Assembly: GCA_019637685.1 (NCBI GenBank) | Contig: JAHBVF010000030.1 | Coordinates: 19,192 to 83,191, forward strand | Source of the DNA: Caldilineaceae bacterium | Lineage (GTDB): Bacteria > Chloroflexota > Anaerolineae > Caldilineales > Caldilineaceae | Direction: 5' to 3' | DNA length: 64,000 nucleotides | Notes under the pieces: model-generated | The model's database searches: none | Seen by the model: the letters and a program-made list of their open reading frames with translations, nothing else | Told to the model about the DNA's origin: nothing | Made by a program: the position numbers and the translations under genes | Shown here: piece by piece, positions 24,418 through 33,127 of the stretch | Layout of the letters: every line of letters starts with the position of its first letter | How positions within the stretch are numbered: the first letter of the stretch is position 1

Positions 24418-25554
24418 CTACACATAGGGCATATAAAGTCGATATTCATTAGATTGACCGGGAACCAGCGCATCCCCCATCACCAGAACAGGGATAAAAT
24501 AAAATCGGGTCGTTGTAAGCCCAAAATCGACAATTGCGGAACCGCCCACTTCCAATTGCACTTCAGGAGTAACATTTGTGGTGTAGGCATAGCTCGTCCC
24601 ATCTAATGTCCGGATAACAATAAAATATCTGCCCGCAGGAAGATTGGGAAAGGCGTAGTTGCCATCCTCATCGGTAATATCAGCCCATTGTTGATCGCTG
24701 GCCAGACGATAAAGAGCTACAAAAGCCCTGACTCCAGATTCATTAGGTTGGCGAACGCCATCTGTGTTGACGTCGAAGAAGACGCTCCCACTAATTAACC
24801 CCACACTGCCATTTCCAGTTGGTGTCTGCGTGGGGGTGGGTGTTGCAGTCGGTGTAGGAGGAGTCCCCGTAGGTGTAGGCGTGACAGTCGATGTAGTTGG
24901 GGTAGGGGTAATGGTGGGCGTTGCCGTTGCATCGCTAGCCAGCACATTGACACTACAGTTCTGCAAAGTGACGGGAATAGCGACCCCGGCAGGATCAGAA
25001 AACACAACATCGGCAAACGCAAAGGTGACTAGCCCTGCGGAAACACCCTTCAGGGTAGCGCGGGCCAACTCGCCTGTACCACTCACGGCCGAACTCGGAC
25101 TCAGTTGGGTCAGGGCCAGGCTTGTCCGCCCTGCACTATTGTCTGCTTCATTGAGGACTACAAAATCGGGCGACAAAAAATCGCCAATTTGAAGGTTCAC
25201 ACCACTCTTAGTCGTGTCTGCATCTTCAAAATGAATACGCGTGCCACTATATTTAAGAGTCAACTCATATCCATAGAAATTGGTCACGTCGACTGCCTCG
25301 ATAAACAGCGTGACATTGGCGTCAACATCGACCGTTGATTTGTCCAGACGGCAACGCAGAACAGTCGATCCCTGCGCCGAGGCCTGTCCACCAGAAATAG
25401 CAAACGACAGAATCATCAGCATCATCACGCTTGCCAAAACACCATTTCTCAGCCACTGGGGATATCCAAAACTCAGACGCAAGGGTCTGAAATAGGAGCT
25501 GGCCGTGTGTGTAGAATGGCGAGCGGCGTATGCTTTTGAAATCAGTTGCAGCAT
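24418..25554 (-). CDS. Secreted cohesin-domain protein, Thr-Pro linker, SdrD-B-like domain
   Basis: A 378-residue exported protein with a long signal region (VLASVMMLMILSFAISGGQASA), a cohesin-like domain (NFYGYELTLKYSGTRIHF, FLSPDFVVLNEADNSAG, GTGELARATLKG, FADVVFSDPAGVAI), a linker of TPTPT units and an SdrD-B-like domain (GSVFFDVNTDGVRQPNESG, DEDGNYAFPNLPAGRY). It ends in EYRLYMPYV. The cohesin is clearly paralogous to those of the two flanking genes. GGGGA lies 6 bases before ATG 25554; the upstream extension of the frame is dropped for that reason. Confidence 0.75.
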   Translation of the reverse strand: MLQLISKAYAARHSTHTASSYFRPLRLSFGYPQWLRNGVLASVMMLMILSFAISGGQASAQGSTVLRCRLDKSTVDVDANVTLFIEAVDVTNFYGYELTLKYSGTRIHFEDADTTKSGVNLQIGDFLSPDFVVLNEADNSAGRTSLALTQLSPSSAVSGTGELARATLKGVSAGLVTFAFADVVFSDPAGVAIPVTLQNCSVNVLASDATATPTITPTPTTSTVTPTPTGTPPTPTATPTPTQTPTGNGSVGLISGSVFFDVNTDGVRQPNESGVRAFVALYRLASDQQWADITDEDGNYAFPNLPAGRYFIVIRTLDGTSYAYTTNVTPEVQLEVGGSAIVDFGLTTTRFYFIPVLVMGDALVPGQSNEYRLYMPYV

Positions 25555-25594
25555 GACATTTCCCCAATTGGAATAGTTAAAAGGATCGGTTGGT

Positions 25595-26845
25595 TCAGGC
25601 CTTGCGCATTCGCCAGGCGACAACAGCCAAAACCGATGTGAAAAACAAGAAGAGCCAGCCCGCGCCTCGCAAAAAGCCCGGCTTGGCAGATGCTGTAGAA
25701 TTTATAGGCTGTTGAATAGACTCTACAGGCATGGGCACAGCTTGCCCTACCTGCGCGATTTTCATGGGAGTCGCTGTCGGGGTAGCTGTTTGGGTTGGTT
25801 GCACGAGAGCGACGGCATCTACAACGGGTGGGCTTACTTCGGTAGACGCTGCATCCCCATCCACTGCCAGTGTCGGCGTGGCCTCGGTGGTGGAAGCGGG
25901 TGCGCTTTCCTGTGCCTCTGGCGAGGGCGTCACTGGCTCGGATACCAGTGGCTCAACAACCGTTGTCGGCGTGGGCGGGCTATCGACAGTGCGCGTGATA
26001 TCGGACGGCTGGGGCGTAGGCTGTGCCTGGGCCGCATTAACCTCTTCCGCAGAATCAGCGCTGGGTGTTGGTGTGCTGAAAATCAGCACAGTCGCGGTGG
26101 GCGTTGGACTCTCCGTCGGCAAAGGAGTAGCAGTGGGCGTCGACGTGGGTGTCCAGGTGGGCGTCTGTGGTTGAGGCACGGGGGTCGGGGGAACTGGTGT
26201 CTGGGTGGCCGCAGCTACGGTAGTGGGCGTAGCCGTAGCCGCGGTAGTAGATGTAGCCGCTGTGGTGGGCGTGTTCGTCGGGACCTGCGTAGCCGTCGGT
26301 GTGGGCTGACCGGCCGCGCCGATCTCCAGCAGACAATCCTGCTTTGTCACGCCAATCGCCTTGCCGTTGGCGTCAGAGAGAGTGACATCCCCAAAGGCAA
26401 AGTTTGCGAACCCCTGGCCTATGCCTTGAACGGCGACGCGACCCAACTCACCCGAACCACTTTTGGCTGTGGCTGGGGCGAGTTGGGTCAGCGCCAACTG
26501 AACGGAACCGTTGTCGGCCGTGTTGAATAGAACGAAATCGGGACTGAGAAAGGTGCCAAGTTGTAGGTTGATTCCTTCTTTGGTCGTGTCGCCGTCCTGC
26601 ACCTGAACCTTGCCTGCATCATAATTCATCTTCAATTCATAGCCATAGAGGTTCTGAACATCAGCGAATTCGATGACCAACTGCGCGGATTGCCCAGCCG
26701 GAATCGAGGCTGGTTCAAAACGGCAGGTAAGGCGGGCAGTGCTTTGCTGCGCGTGGGCAGAAGCCGGCAGCGACAGCAAAGCAGCCAACAGGCCCACGAC
26801 CAGGCAATAGCGAAGAAAATCACGCATGAAAACTCGTTCTTTCAT
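25595..26845 (-). CDS. Membrane-anchored cohesin-domain protein
   Basis: About 416 residues. The signal peptide ends at ALLSLPASAHAQ, and the cohesin-like domain (about 35-175) has NLYGYELKMNYDAGKVQV, FLSPDFVLFNTADNGS and SGSGELGRVAVQG. A low-complexity linker of some 200 residues rich in Thr, Pro and Ala follows. The C-terminus is GWLFLFFTSVLAVVAWRMRKA, a single membrane span with a basic tail, suiting surface anchoring of the cohesin. Start is ATG 26845 or Met7 at 26827; the ORF upstream runs through a palindromic repeat and is not coding. It is the only protein of the block with an evident anchor. Confidence 0.75.
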   Translation of the reverse strand: MKERVFMRDFLRYCLVVGLLAALLSLPASAHAQQSTARLTCRFEPASIPAGQSAQLVIEFADVQNLYGYELKMNYDAGKVQVQDGDTTKEGINLQLGTFLSPDFVLFNTADNGSVQLALTQLAPATAKSGSGELGRVAVQGIGQGFANFAFGDVTLSDANGKAIGVTKQDCLLEIGAAGQPTPTATQVPTNTPTTAATSTTAATATPTTVAAATQTPVPPTPVPQPQTPTWTPTSTPTATPLPTESPTPTATVLIFSTPTPSADSAEEVNAAQAQPTPQPSDITRTVDSPPTPTTVVEPLVSEPVTPSPEAQESAPASTTEATPTLAVDGDAASTEVSPPVVDAVALVQPTQTATPTATPMKIAQVGQAVPMPVESIQQPINSTASAKPGFLRGAGWLFLFFTSVLAVVAWRMRKA

Positions 26846-26884
26846 AGAATCTGTATTGGTCAGTGACACCGGGAAAAGACGGCA

Positions 26885-26946
26885 GGACGCAGATTCACGC
26901 GGATAAACGCTGATCCAGAGAGACAAATCTGCGTTCATCTGCGTCC
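26885..26946. repeat. CGCAGATTCACGCGG-type palindrome, copy 2
   Basis: GGACGCAGAT (26885-26894) and ATCTGCGTCC (26937-26946) form the outer stem, and AACGCTGAT / AATCTGCGTT the inner one. It is upstream of the anchored cohesin gene and related to the copy at 21604. Confidence 0.6.
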
Positions 26947-27008
26947 AAAATTTCAGCATCTGCCTGACCAATATATTCATTCATGGAATCGCTGGAACAC
27001 TTGCTGAG

Positions 27009-27971
27009 TTACCAGCTTTTGGGTCCTGCTTCGCCATAGTTGCTGGCCGCGCGGCTCAAATCCAGGATGTTGACTGTGCCGTCCTGGTTTAGATCGGTGC
27101 AGGGCAGGCTACCCGGCCCACTGCCGAACAGGTTGCCCATTGCAGCCAAATCCTGAATATTGACCCGGTTGTCACCGTTCACGTCACCGGCCAGGAGCGT
27201 AACCGCAGAAGGCGTAACAGAAGGCGAATCTACGTTTATCTTTTTAGCCGTCAGGTGACAGGCGGCAACCGCGGTCAGTGTAAAACCACCACCTGTCGGC
27301 AGGGGCAAACTAAACAAGGCACCAGATACCACTACTTGACTTGCCTGCCCCTGCACGGTGGTGCCAATGCCCGCCACAGCGACAGTACGGGGAACAACAG
27401 GACCCGGTGACTGCAAAGTGACAGTTCCTTCAACCACCGGCGCGGGGTTGATGGTGATGGTCAGGTTCCCCGGCGCAACCGCGGTCAATTGCTGTCCCGC
27501 TTCATCAGAGAAGAGAAGATCCAATTTGGTGCCAGCACCAATGACAGTAGATACGCTACCGCCAGGATTGGTGGCCTCGACCAGAATCGAAACCAACTCG
27601 ACGTCAGTGCCAGAGAGGGTACTTCCATTGGTCAATGTGGCCGCAAATTCGATGCTCTCGATGGGTGTGTTACCACCCGATGCCACGGCACGGGCCACGA
27701 AGGTATTGGCCACCGGCCAGGCACTGCCCATGCTGACGCCCAATACATTCAGCTTGATATCGTCGTAGACCAGACTCATCTGCACCCCGTATAGTCCCGT
27801 GGGGGCATCTACTTTGACAGATACAATGAAACGTTCGTTGCCGTCAACGGTGGTTTTGGGTGTTGACAGGGTGACAACGCCCGTTGCCGCCTGTACAAGG
27901 CCCGGCAGACAGGCCACCAAAAGGCTTAGAATAAGTACGGCGACAGCGGTGGAACGAAAGTGAGTGTTCAT
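27009..27971 (-). CDS. Secreted protein with cohesin and dockerin domains
   Basis: A 320-residue protein with a signal peptide (VLILSLLVACLPGLVQA), a cohesin-like domain (about 33-175; LYGVQMSLVYDDIKLNV, ELVSILVEA, LDLLFSDEAGQQL), a small beta domain and a C-terminal dockerin. The dockerin has two EF-hand-like calcium loops, DVNGDNRVNIQD and DLNQDGTVNILD, each followed by a helix, and a tail ending in GPKSW. A protein with both partners could bind another copy in a chain. GAGGA precedes ATG 27971. It follows the beta-helix gene on the same strand. Confidence 0.8.
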   Translation of the reverse strand: MNTHFRSTAVAVLILSLLVACLPGLVQAATGVVTLSTPKTTVDGNERFIVSVKVDAPTGLYGVQMSLVYDDIKLNVLGVSMGSAWPVANTFVARAVASGGNTPIESIEFAATLTNGSTLSGTDVELVSILVEATNPGGSVSTVIGAGTKLDLLFSDEAGQQLTAVAPGNLTITINPAPVVEGTVTLQSPGPVVPRTVAVAGIGTTVQGQASQVVVSGALFSLPLPTGGGFTLTAVAACHLTAKKINVDSPSVTPSAVTLLAGDVNGDNRVNIQDLAAMGNLFGSGPGSLPCTDLNQDGTVNILDLSRAASNYGEAGPKSW

Positions 27972-28061
27972 AGGGTCCTCTTTCACAAGAACGAGGGTAT
28001 GGGAGACAAGGAGGCGTGAGCATCCGAAGAATACCCACGCCTCTCTGTTATAGGTTACTGA

Positions 28062-31000
28062 TTACTGCCAAGGCGAAGTATAGGTACTGCCAGTTTCAAG
28101 ACCAAAATTACCAGCAGCAATCGCCAGGTCCTGAATATTGACCGTAGAATCGCCATTGATATTTGCCAGGTCGCCGACAGTAGCCCAGTCCAAGTCCGTA
28201 CTGACCTTGCCGAAGCGAACACCAATCATCACCAAGTCTTGAATGTTGATCTTGTCGTCGCCATTGATATCGCCACCACGCAACTCTACTGAGGTCAGGT
28301 CAATACTATCATCAGTACCAGGCCTGACAAGGACCGTACGAATGGCTGCCAAGTACTTTGGCGCATCCAGTCGAACGTTATAGGTCTTGTCTGAAGGAGG
28401 ATTGGAATTAGCCGGGACAGGATCGATCTCAAGACGACCGGAATTGTCCTGATTGTCGTACAGTACGTTGCCAGACTCATTGGTAAGTGGGCTCAACTTC
28501 AAATAGGTTCCATCCCAGTTTGAATTGCGCCCTTGTAGCGAGACGTTCACGTATACATCAGGTGATGGAATTACTGTCAGTACTAAATCTGCACCTGGAG
28601 TGGGTGTCGCTGGATTGCCATTTTTGTCCGAGAAAAGGAGTGGCTTAGTCGTCGCGTTCAAGCTCACAGTTTGGCTACCAGTTCCGCCGATCTTAGCCAG
28701 GAAGGTGATGGTTGCCAGCGCAATGGAATCATCATCCACATTATCTGCATGACCAACCACATCCCCACGCTGGGCGAAGGCAAATCGAAGCTCCCCGCTG
28801 CCCGTGTCGTTGTTATTATAGGTCACGGCATCAGCGTAGAGATTGGCTCCGGTCGAAGTACCACCCAAGGAAACTTTGGTCACTTCCAGACCAGCACCAT
28901 ACTTGAGAGACAGATCGACACCATAGAGTGCAGAGGAACCGGCCTTGACCACAACTTCGACCGTTTCACCCTCACCAAATGTGGCGCTGTTAAAACCGGG
29001 TGCCAGCTCCGCCCAGACTACAGGTGATAAGCCACCGAATGGTGTGCCATCGAGTTCAGACAGGCGTGGCGTTGTGTTTACGTCGTTCAAGGTGAATCTA
29101 TAAAAACCATCGTTATCCGGTGTAATCGTGTCTGGAGCTTTGACTAGCTTCCAGTCATCGCCATCATAGTAGTAGAGACTGCCCGTGTTGCCGCCTGCAT
29201 CCAAAGTGATGGCCAAGCTATCACCGGTAGTCGCGCCACTGACGTTGATATCGTAGTAGTTTCCGGCATTGCCAAAGGTGCCGACTGTGCTCGGATTGCC
29301 GGTATATTTGGCCAGGGTGATTGTAGCGGAACTGCCCGTAAAGGCTGTGGATACCTCACCACCGGGCAGGTTGACACTGCCGCTACCGCTCACCGCACTG
29401 CTGGTCACTTCTTGTGGCGCATCCCCGACAAAGGGAACGAAGCAGACGTTGGGGCCGGCAATGCTACCGCTGCCACTCGATGTGCCGGGTTTCGTGCAGC
29501 CAGCCGGTGTTGTGAATCCACCACTTGGGCCGCTGTTCGCACCCCAGAAGTTGTTAGTAGCCTTGATGGGTGTACTAGAGGCAACGGCTGCTACACCTAC
29601 CGCTACACTATTGAAGGTATTGAATTGAACGATGGCCGTACTTGCAGATGTATTGCTTTCAAAGAAGACGGCAATCGCATCGGAGGGGGACTTGTGGTCC
29701 GTCAGATTGCTGATGTCATTTCCTTGAACTACAGCAATAGGCGTATTTGCTTCTAAGCCAATGCCGTGTGCCCAAAGTGCTTCTAGCTGCGAAATCGTAT
29801 TATTCACGATCTTCGCATTACTCGCAATATGGTTTATCAATACGCCATATGCACCAGCACCACCGCCGCCGCCGCTTACCCACGGGACCGTAGCCGCGTA
29901 TATTCCACTTATGTTGTTTCCAGTGATAGTGACATTGCTAATGTCACCTGTACCACCTGAGTTTCCAACATAGATGCCTTTGGCACTGCTACCCGCATTG
30001 CCGTTATGTAACATACCTGTGTTTCCCACATTCATAATCTTATTATCCGAGATCATAAAGTTGGAGACACTGGAGTTATTGGTAGAAATGTAGATAGCTT
30101 GAGCCGAGCCATTGGCGTTGCCAGTTCCAATGCCATTAAAAATACTATTGCGAACCTTTGCGCCGCCGACGGAACTAAAAGAAACACCAGCAGTTCCACT
30201 TGGATTACTGACCGTGAATCCGTCAAAAGTGACATCATCGCTGCTTACCGTAACAGAGCCGTTTAGGATAGATTCTCCAATACGAGATCCCGTATTGGGA
30301 TTTATCCCAACATTCGCACCGTTGAGCGTCACAGACTTGTTGACGTTCACGTTCTCAGTGTAAGTGCCAAGCAAGACTGCAATGATGCCACCAGGAGCTA
30401 CCGCAGTAATGCCATGCTGGATTCCACCCAGAGGCTGTCGAAGATTGCCAAGACCATTTCCGACTCCGAAATCTTCAGCAGGTGTAGGTGTGCTTCCCGC
30501 TTGGACAAATACATGGGAAACATTTGAGTTGGGAAAACGCCTGTCCAAAATCTTCATAGCACCATTGTTTTGGGACAGGGCCATCATTGCTTGACCATAC
30601 GCAGATAGTCCATCCGATTGGAGAGGAAGTAGAGTCGACGAGGCAGGGACATATGACGGCACGTTTGCGGGATTAGACGGGTAAAGGCTTGTCAATATCA
30701 CAATGTCCCATTCATTACCGATAGTACCAGGCGCATTGCCGGAGACAACGGAAGAACCATATTCGATAATCGAACCCTTGGTATTATCGATGGTGTTGGC
30801 AGTCACATTGGCATTAGACGATACTGTATTCAGCAGGATGCCAGTGCGAACATTCCGAATCACATTGCCTGAAACCGTTGCATTGGCACCCAAAACTGAA
30901 ATGCCAGTCGAGCTTGTACCGCTTGCCCAAACCACATCGGTATAATTGGCTGAGTGTGGACCAACAATCGTGAATCCGGAAACTGTGACACCAGACGCGT

Positions 31001-31355
31001 TGATCGTAATGCCTGTCTTTGTTAATGCTACATTGATTTGCGCCCCGTTGGAACCTTGAAGTGTCAGACCCTCTATGCCGATAGTAATTTCTTCGTCATA
31101 TGTCCCCGCCGCCACGTTGATGGTGTCGCCGTCGCTGGCCGCGTCAATGGCGGCTTGGATAGTTGCACAGTTGGGATCGCCCACTGTACACGCACCTGTA
31201 CTGTCTGGATCGACATTCCACGTCGTTTCTGCTGCCAACACTACCGGCGTTGAGCCAACCGCCAGCACCACCCCCAGGACCAACGCAATAGCTGCCAATA
31301 TCTGTATGGCCTGTCCTCGCCATAACTCTTTGACTTTCATACGCTTAACTGTCAT
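28062..31355 (-). CDS. Large secreted beta-helix protein with cohesin and dockerin
   Basis: A 1097-residue protein. A signal peptide (ILAAIALVLGVVLAVGST) is followed by a right-handed parallel beta-helix (about 45-620: repeated NxxxxISxNxI turns, ATIQAAIDAASDGDTINV at its start), a beta domain with YYYDGDDWK, a cohesin-like domain (about 770-915: ALYGVDLSLKYGAGLEVT) and a C-terminal dockerin with DINGDDKINIQD and NINGDSTVNIQD. The tail ends TSPWQ. Beta-helices of this kind bind or cleave polysaccharide; no catalytic residues were identified. GGAGAAGGA precedes ATG 31355, which decides the start. Confidence 0.8.
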   Translation of the reverse strand: MTVKRMKVKELWRGQAIQILAAIALVLGVVLAVGSTPVVLAAETTWNVDPDSTGACTVGDPNCATIQAAIDAASDGDTINVAAGTYDEEITIGIEGLTLQGSNGAQINVALTKTGITINASGVTVSGFTIVGPHSANYTDVVWASGTSSTGISVLGANATVSGNVIRNVRTGILLNTVSSNANVTANTIDNTKGSIIEYGSSVVSGNAPGTIGNEWDIVILTSLYPSNPANVPSYVPASSTLLPLQSDGLSAYGQAMMALSQNNGAMKILDRRFPNSNVSHVFVQAGSTPTPAEDFGVGNGLGNLRQPLGGIQHGITAVAPGGIIAVLLGTYTENVNVNKSVTLNGANVGINPNTGSRIGESILNGSVTVSSDDVTFDGFTVSNPSGTAGVSFSSVGGAKVRNSIFNGIGTGNANGSAQAIYISTNNSSVSNFMISDNKIMNVGNTGMLHNGNAGSSAKGIYVGNSGGTGDISNVTITGNNISGIYAATVPWVSGGGGGAGAYGVLINHIASNAKIVNNTISQLEALWAHGIGLEANTPIAVVQGNDISNLTDHKSPSDAIAVFFESNTSASTAIVQFNTFNSVAVGVAAVASSTPIKATNNFWGANSGPSGGFTTPAGCTKPGTSSGSGSIAGPNVCFVPFVGDAPQEVTSSAVSGSGSVNLPGGEVSTAFTGSSATITLAKYTGNPSTVGTFGNAGNYYDINVSGATTGDSLAITLDAGGNTGSLYYYDGDDWKLVKAPDTITPDNDGFYRFTLNDVNTTPRLSELDGTPFGGLSPVVWAELAPGFNSATFGEGETVEVVVKAGSSALYGVDLSLKYGAGLEVTKVSLGGTSTGANLYADAVTYNNNDTGSGELRFAFAQRGDVVGHADNVDDDSIALATITFLAKIGGTGSQTVSLNATTKPLLFSDKNGNPATPTPGADLVLTVIPSPDVYVNVSLQGRNSNWDGTYLKLSPLTNESGNVLYDNQDNSGRLEIDPVPANSNPPSDKTYNVRLDAPKYLAAIRTVLVRPGTDDSIDLTSVELRGGDINGDDKINIQDLVMIGVRFGKVSTDLDWATVGDLANINGDSTVNIQDLAIAAGNFGLETGSTYTSPWQ

Positions 31356-31743
31356 TTCCTTCTCCTCGTAATTTGTAGTAGGTCGAGATAAAACACAAAA
31401 CACTTTCGACTACTGACCCTGTATTTATTGTCCCGAAGGACGCGTTTCCAGTTGTATATTGTCTTCCCCTATCACCCCCCTTTAAGACTCTCTCTCTCTA
31501 CATCTCGGTAGGCCAAACTTCACCAACCGTTGTAGGCTGTACCCGTATCCCGGTTGTAGTTCCCGGTTGTAATGGTCAGGTAACTGTCGAGAAATGAGTT
31601 GCAGGTATGATTCCGGGAATCGGCCACAACATCGTTCGGTTTTTCCTAAATCGTCTGGCCGATTCCCGGAATCTCGTCCGCGAAACCCCTACATTATTTC
31701 TTGACGCTTACCAAATCCTGGATGTTGACTTTATCCTCTTCTC
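31356..31743. other. Intergenic region with a 17-bp hairpin
   Basis: The 388 bases between two cohesin/dockerin genes contain a perfect 17-bp inverted repeat (31610-31626 with 31656-31672), a direct repeat CCCGGTTGTA (31550 and 31563) and a pyrimidine-rich run near 31490. No coding frame is supported. It should hold the promoter of the beta-helix gene, but none is clear. Confidence 0.5.
31610..31672. repeat. 17-bp inverted repeat ATTCCGGGAATCGGCCA
   Basis: Perfect arms at 31610-31626 and 31656-31672 with a 29-base loop, just after the stop of the lamin-tail gene on the minus strand. No T run, so terminator function is uncertain. Confidence 0.65.
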
Positions 31744-32955
31744 TCACTCAGGGACCCAAGCATACTGACTACCATTCGTTCCAAAATTGCCCGAAACCAG
31801 TGACAGGTCCTGGATATTGACTTTGCCATCCCCATTTACATCGCCGGTCAAACTGCCTGCGTCTCCGTATTGACTGCCGATAATCGACAGGTCAAAGATG
31901 TTGACCCGGTTGTCCCGGTTGATATCTCCGGCCAGGAGGCGGAGGGCTTGAAACCCTATGCTTTCGGGGAGCTGGCCATTTACGTCCAAATGTTCGGACA
32001 ATGTGAGGTTGGCCTTGGCGGAGAGATAGCCTGGGAAAGTAGCCTCGACGGTGTACGCCGTCGTCCCTTCGATGGCGAATGCAGGCACCATGGGAATGAA
32101 GAAATCCCCATGGATGTCGGTGGTGGCGCGCAGATTCGAGCCGGGCCACATCAACACCTGGATGCCGCTGGGGTTGGGGCGTCCCTGCAGGGTGAAGTTG
32201 CCTTGCACTGTGGTACAACAGCGCTCCGTGGGACTGCTACTGTTTTGGGGATTGGGGGTTGTTTGGGTTATGAAATCATCTTCGTTATTACCACTGTCGT
32301 AACTATTTCCAAAGCTGGCATGTGGATATGGATCACTCATATCAGATTGTTTTGAGAAGTAGAAAGCTTTACGTTCGATGCTTTGGCCATTGGGTGGGCT
32401 TGAAGGAAAAGCGCTACCTTCATAGCCATCGGTATTGTTCGTAATAGTGCCGTATCCCACGATATCTACGACAGTCAAACCCTGATCGCTGTAAAGAATA
32501 ATGGTGTTATCAGGAGCCAAATGTGTACCTGTATCATAAGTCAGGTCTTTTGTTACGCTTCCTGTGTACTCAGGCGATACAACGAGAAAATAACCATAGG
32601 CACGTATTTTGGTTCCAGACGGAAAACTTAACCAGAAATTCTGGGTTGTATTCCCGTTGGACGTTTTACGTGTCAGACGCCACCCCGTCATATCGACTTC
32701 AGAAGCGGTAGGATTGTAAAGCTCAATGAATTCGTCATTCGCCACGCTTCCCGCCACCTGCACCTCACTAATCACCACGTGATCCGCAATCACGTGCGTG
32801 GGCGGTAGGTCCTCTTCTTCGCTTAAGGGGCGGGCATGGGCAGGTAGATTTTTTGTAATGAAGAGAGTTATAAAGACGAGGAAAATGGCGAGGAAGCGCG
32901 CAGAGTCATGGTCCGGAATAGTGGCGGATCGGATGGCCAATAAAGACTGCAACAT
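31744..32955 (-). CDS. Secreted lamin-tail-domain protein with dockerin
   Basis: About 403 residues. A hydrophobic export segment (FLAIFLVFITLFI) is followed by a lamin tail domain (about 55-190: VVISEVQVAG, DEFIELYNPTASEVDMTGWRL, YFLVVSPEYTG), a carboxypeptidase-like beta domain and a C-terminal dockerin with DINRDNRVNIFD and DVNGDGKVNIQD, ending YAWVPE. Lamin tail domains occur on secreted nucleases and adhesins. It has a dockerin but no cohesin, so it would be a client of the cohesin proteins. The start is uncertain: ATG 32955 is chosen; 33018 or GTG 33042 are also in frame, the last inside a hairpin. Confidence 0.75.
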   Translation of the reverse strand: MLQSLLAIRSATIPDHDSARFLAIFLVFITLFITKNLPAHARPLSEEEDLPPTHVIADHVVISEVQVAGSVANDEFIELYNPTASEVDMTGWRLTRKTSNGNTTQNFWLSFPSGTKIRAYGYFLVVSPEYTGSVTKDLTYDTGTHLAPDNTIILYSDQGLTVVDIVGYGTITNNTDGYEGSAFPSSPPNGQSIERKAFYFSKQSDMSDPYPHASFGNSYDSGNNEDDFITQTTPNPQNSSSPTERCCTTVQGNFTLQGRPNPSGIQVLMWPGSNLRATTDIHGDFFIPMVPAFAIEGTTAYTVEATFPGYLSAKANLTLSEHLDVNGQLPESIGFQALRLLAGDINRDNRVNIFDLSIIGSQYGDAGSLTGDVNGDGKVNIQDLSLVSGNFGTNGSQYAWVPE

Positions 32956-32960
32956 GGCAG

Positions 32961-32989
32961 TTGCAAAGGCGCGTTTATACCTGTATAAT
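32961..32989 (+). promoter_or_regulatory. Candidate plus-strand promoter facing hairpins
   Basis: TTGCAA (32961-32966), a 17-base spacer and a perfect TATAAT (32984-32989). It reads away from the cohesin/dockerin block into the structured region 32991-33127, where no open frame starts. Confidence 0.5.
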
Positions 32990-32990
32990 A

Positions 32991-33127
32991 GACCTAACGA
33001 TAAAGCCACACAACGCATAGCGTTCGCTCTCGGTAGGTCCACGCTCCTGTCTGCTTAGCCGCGACGGAGCGTGGACGGTGGTATTTGTTGTCGCGCTGCT
33101 CTGGTCTGACCACCAGAGCAGCGTTTC
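32991..33127 (+). ncRNA. Candidate structured small RNA
   Basis: Directly after the promoter there are four stems: GACCTAACG with CGGTAGGTC (32991-32999/33031-33039, one mismatch) enclosing AACGC-ATA-GCGTT (33012-33024); GTCCACGCTCC with GGAGCGTGGAC (33037-33047/33066-33076); and a 12-bp perfect stem at 33094-33105/33112-33123 followed by TTTCTT. The first and third stems overlap slightly and could be alternatives. I do not recognise a known RNA family. On the other strand it could be a structured leader of the lamin-tail gene. Confidence 0.35.

Noticed and set aside
26846..26980. N-terminal extension of the anchored cohesin gene
   Set aside because: It is encoded by a palindromic repeat upstream, and a normal signal peptide starts later.
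32956..33042. Upstream start (GTG 33042) of the lamin-tail protein
   Set aside because: This start lies within a strong hairpin and gives an extra non-hydrophobic segment before the export signal.
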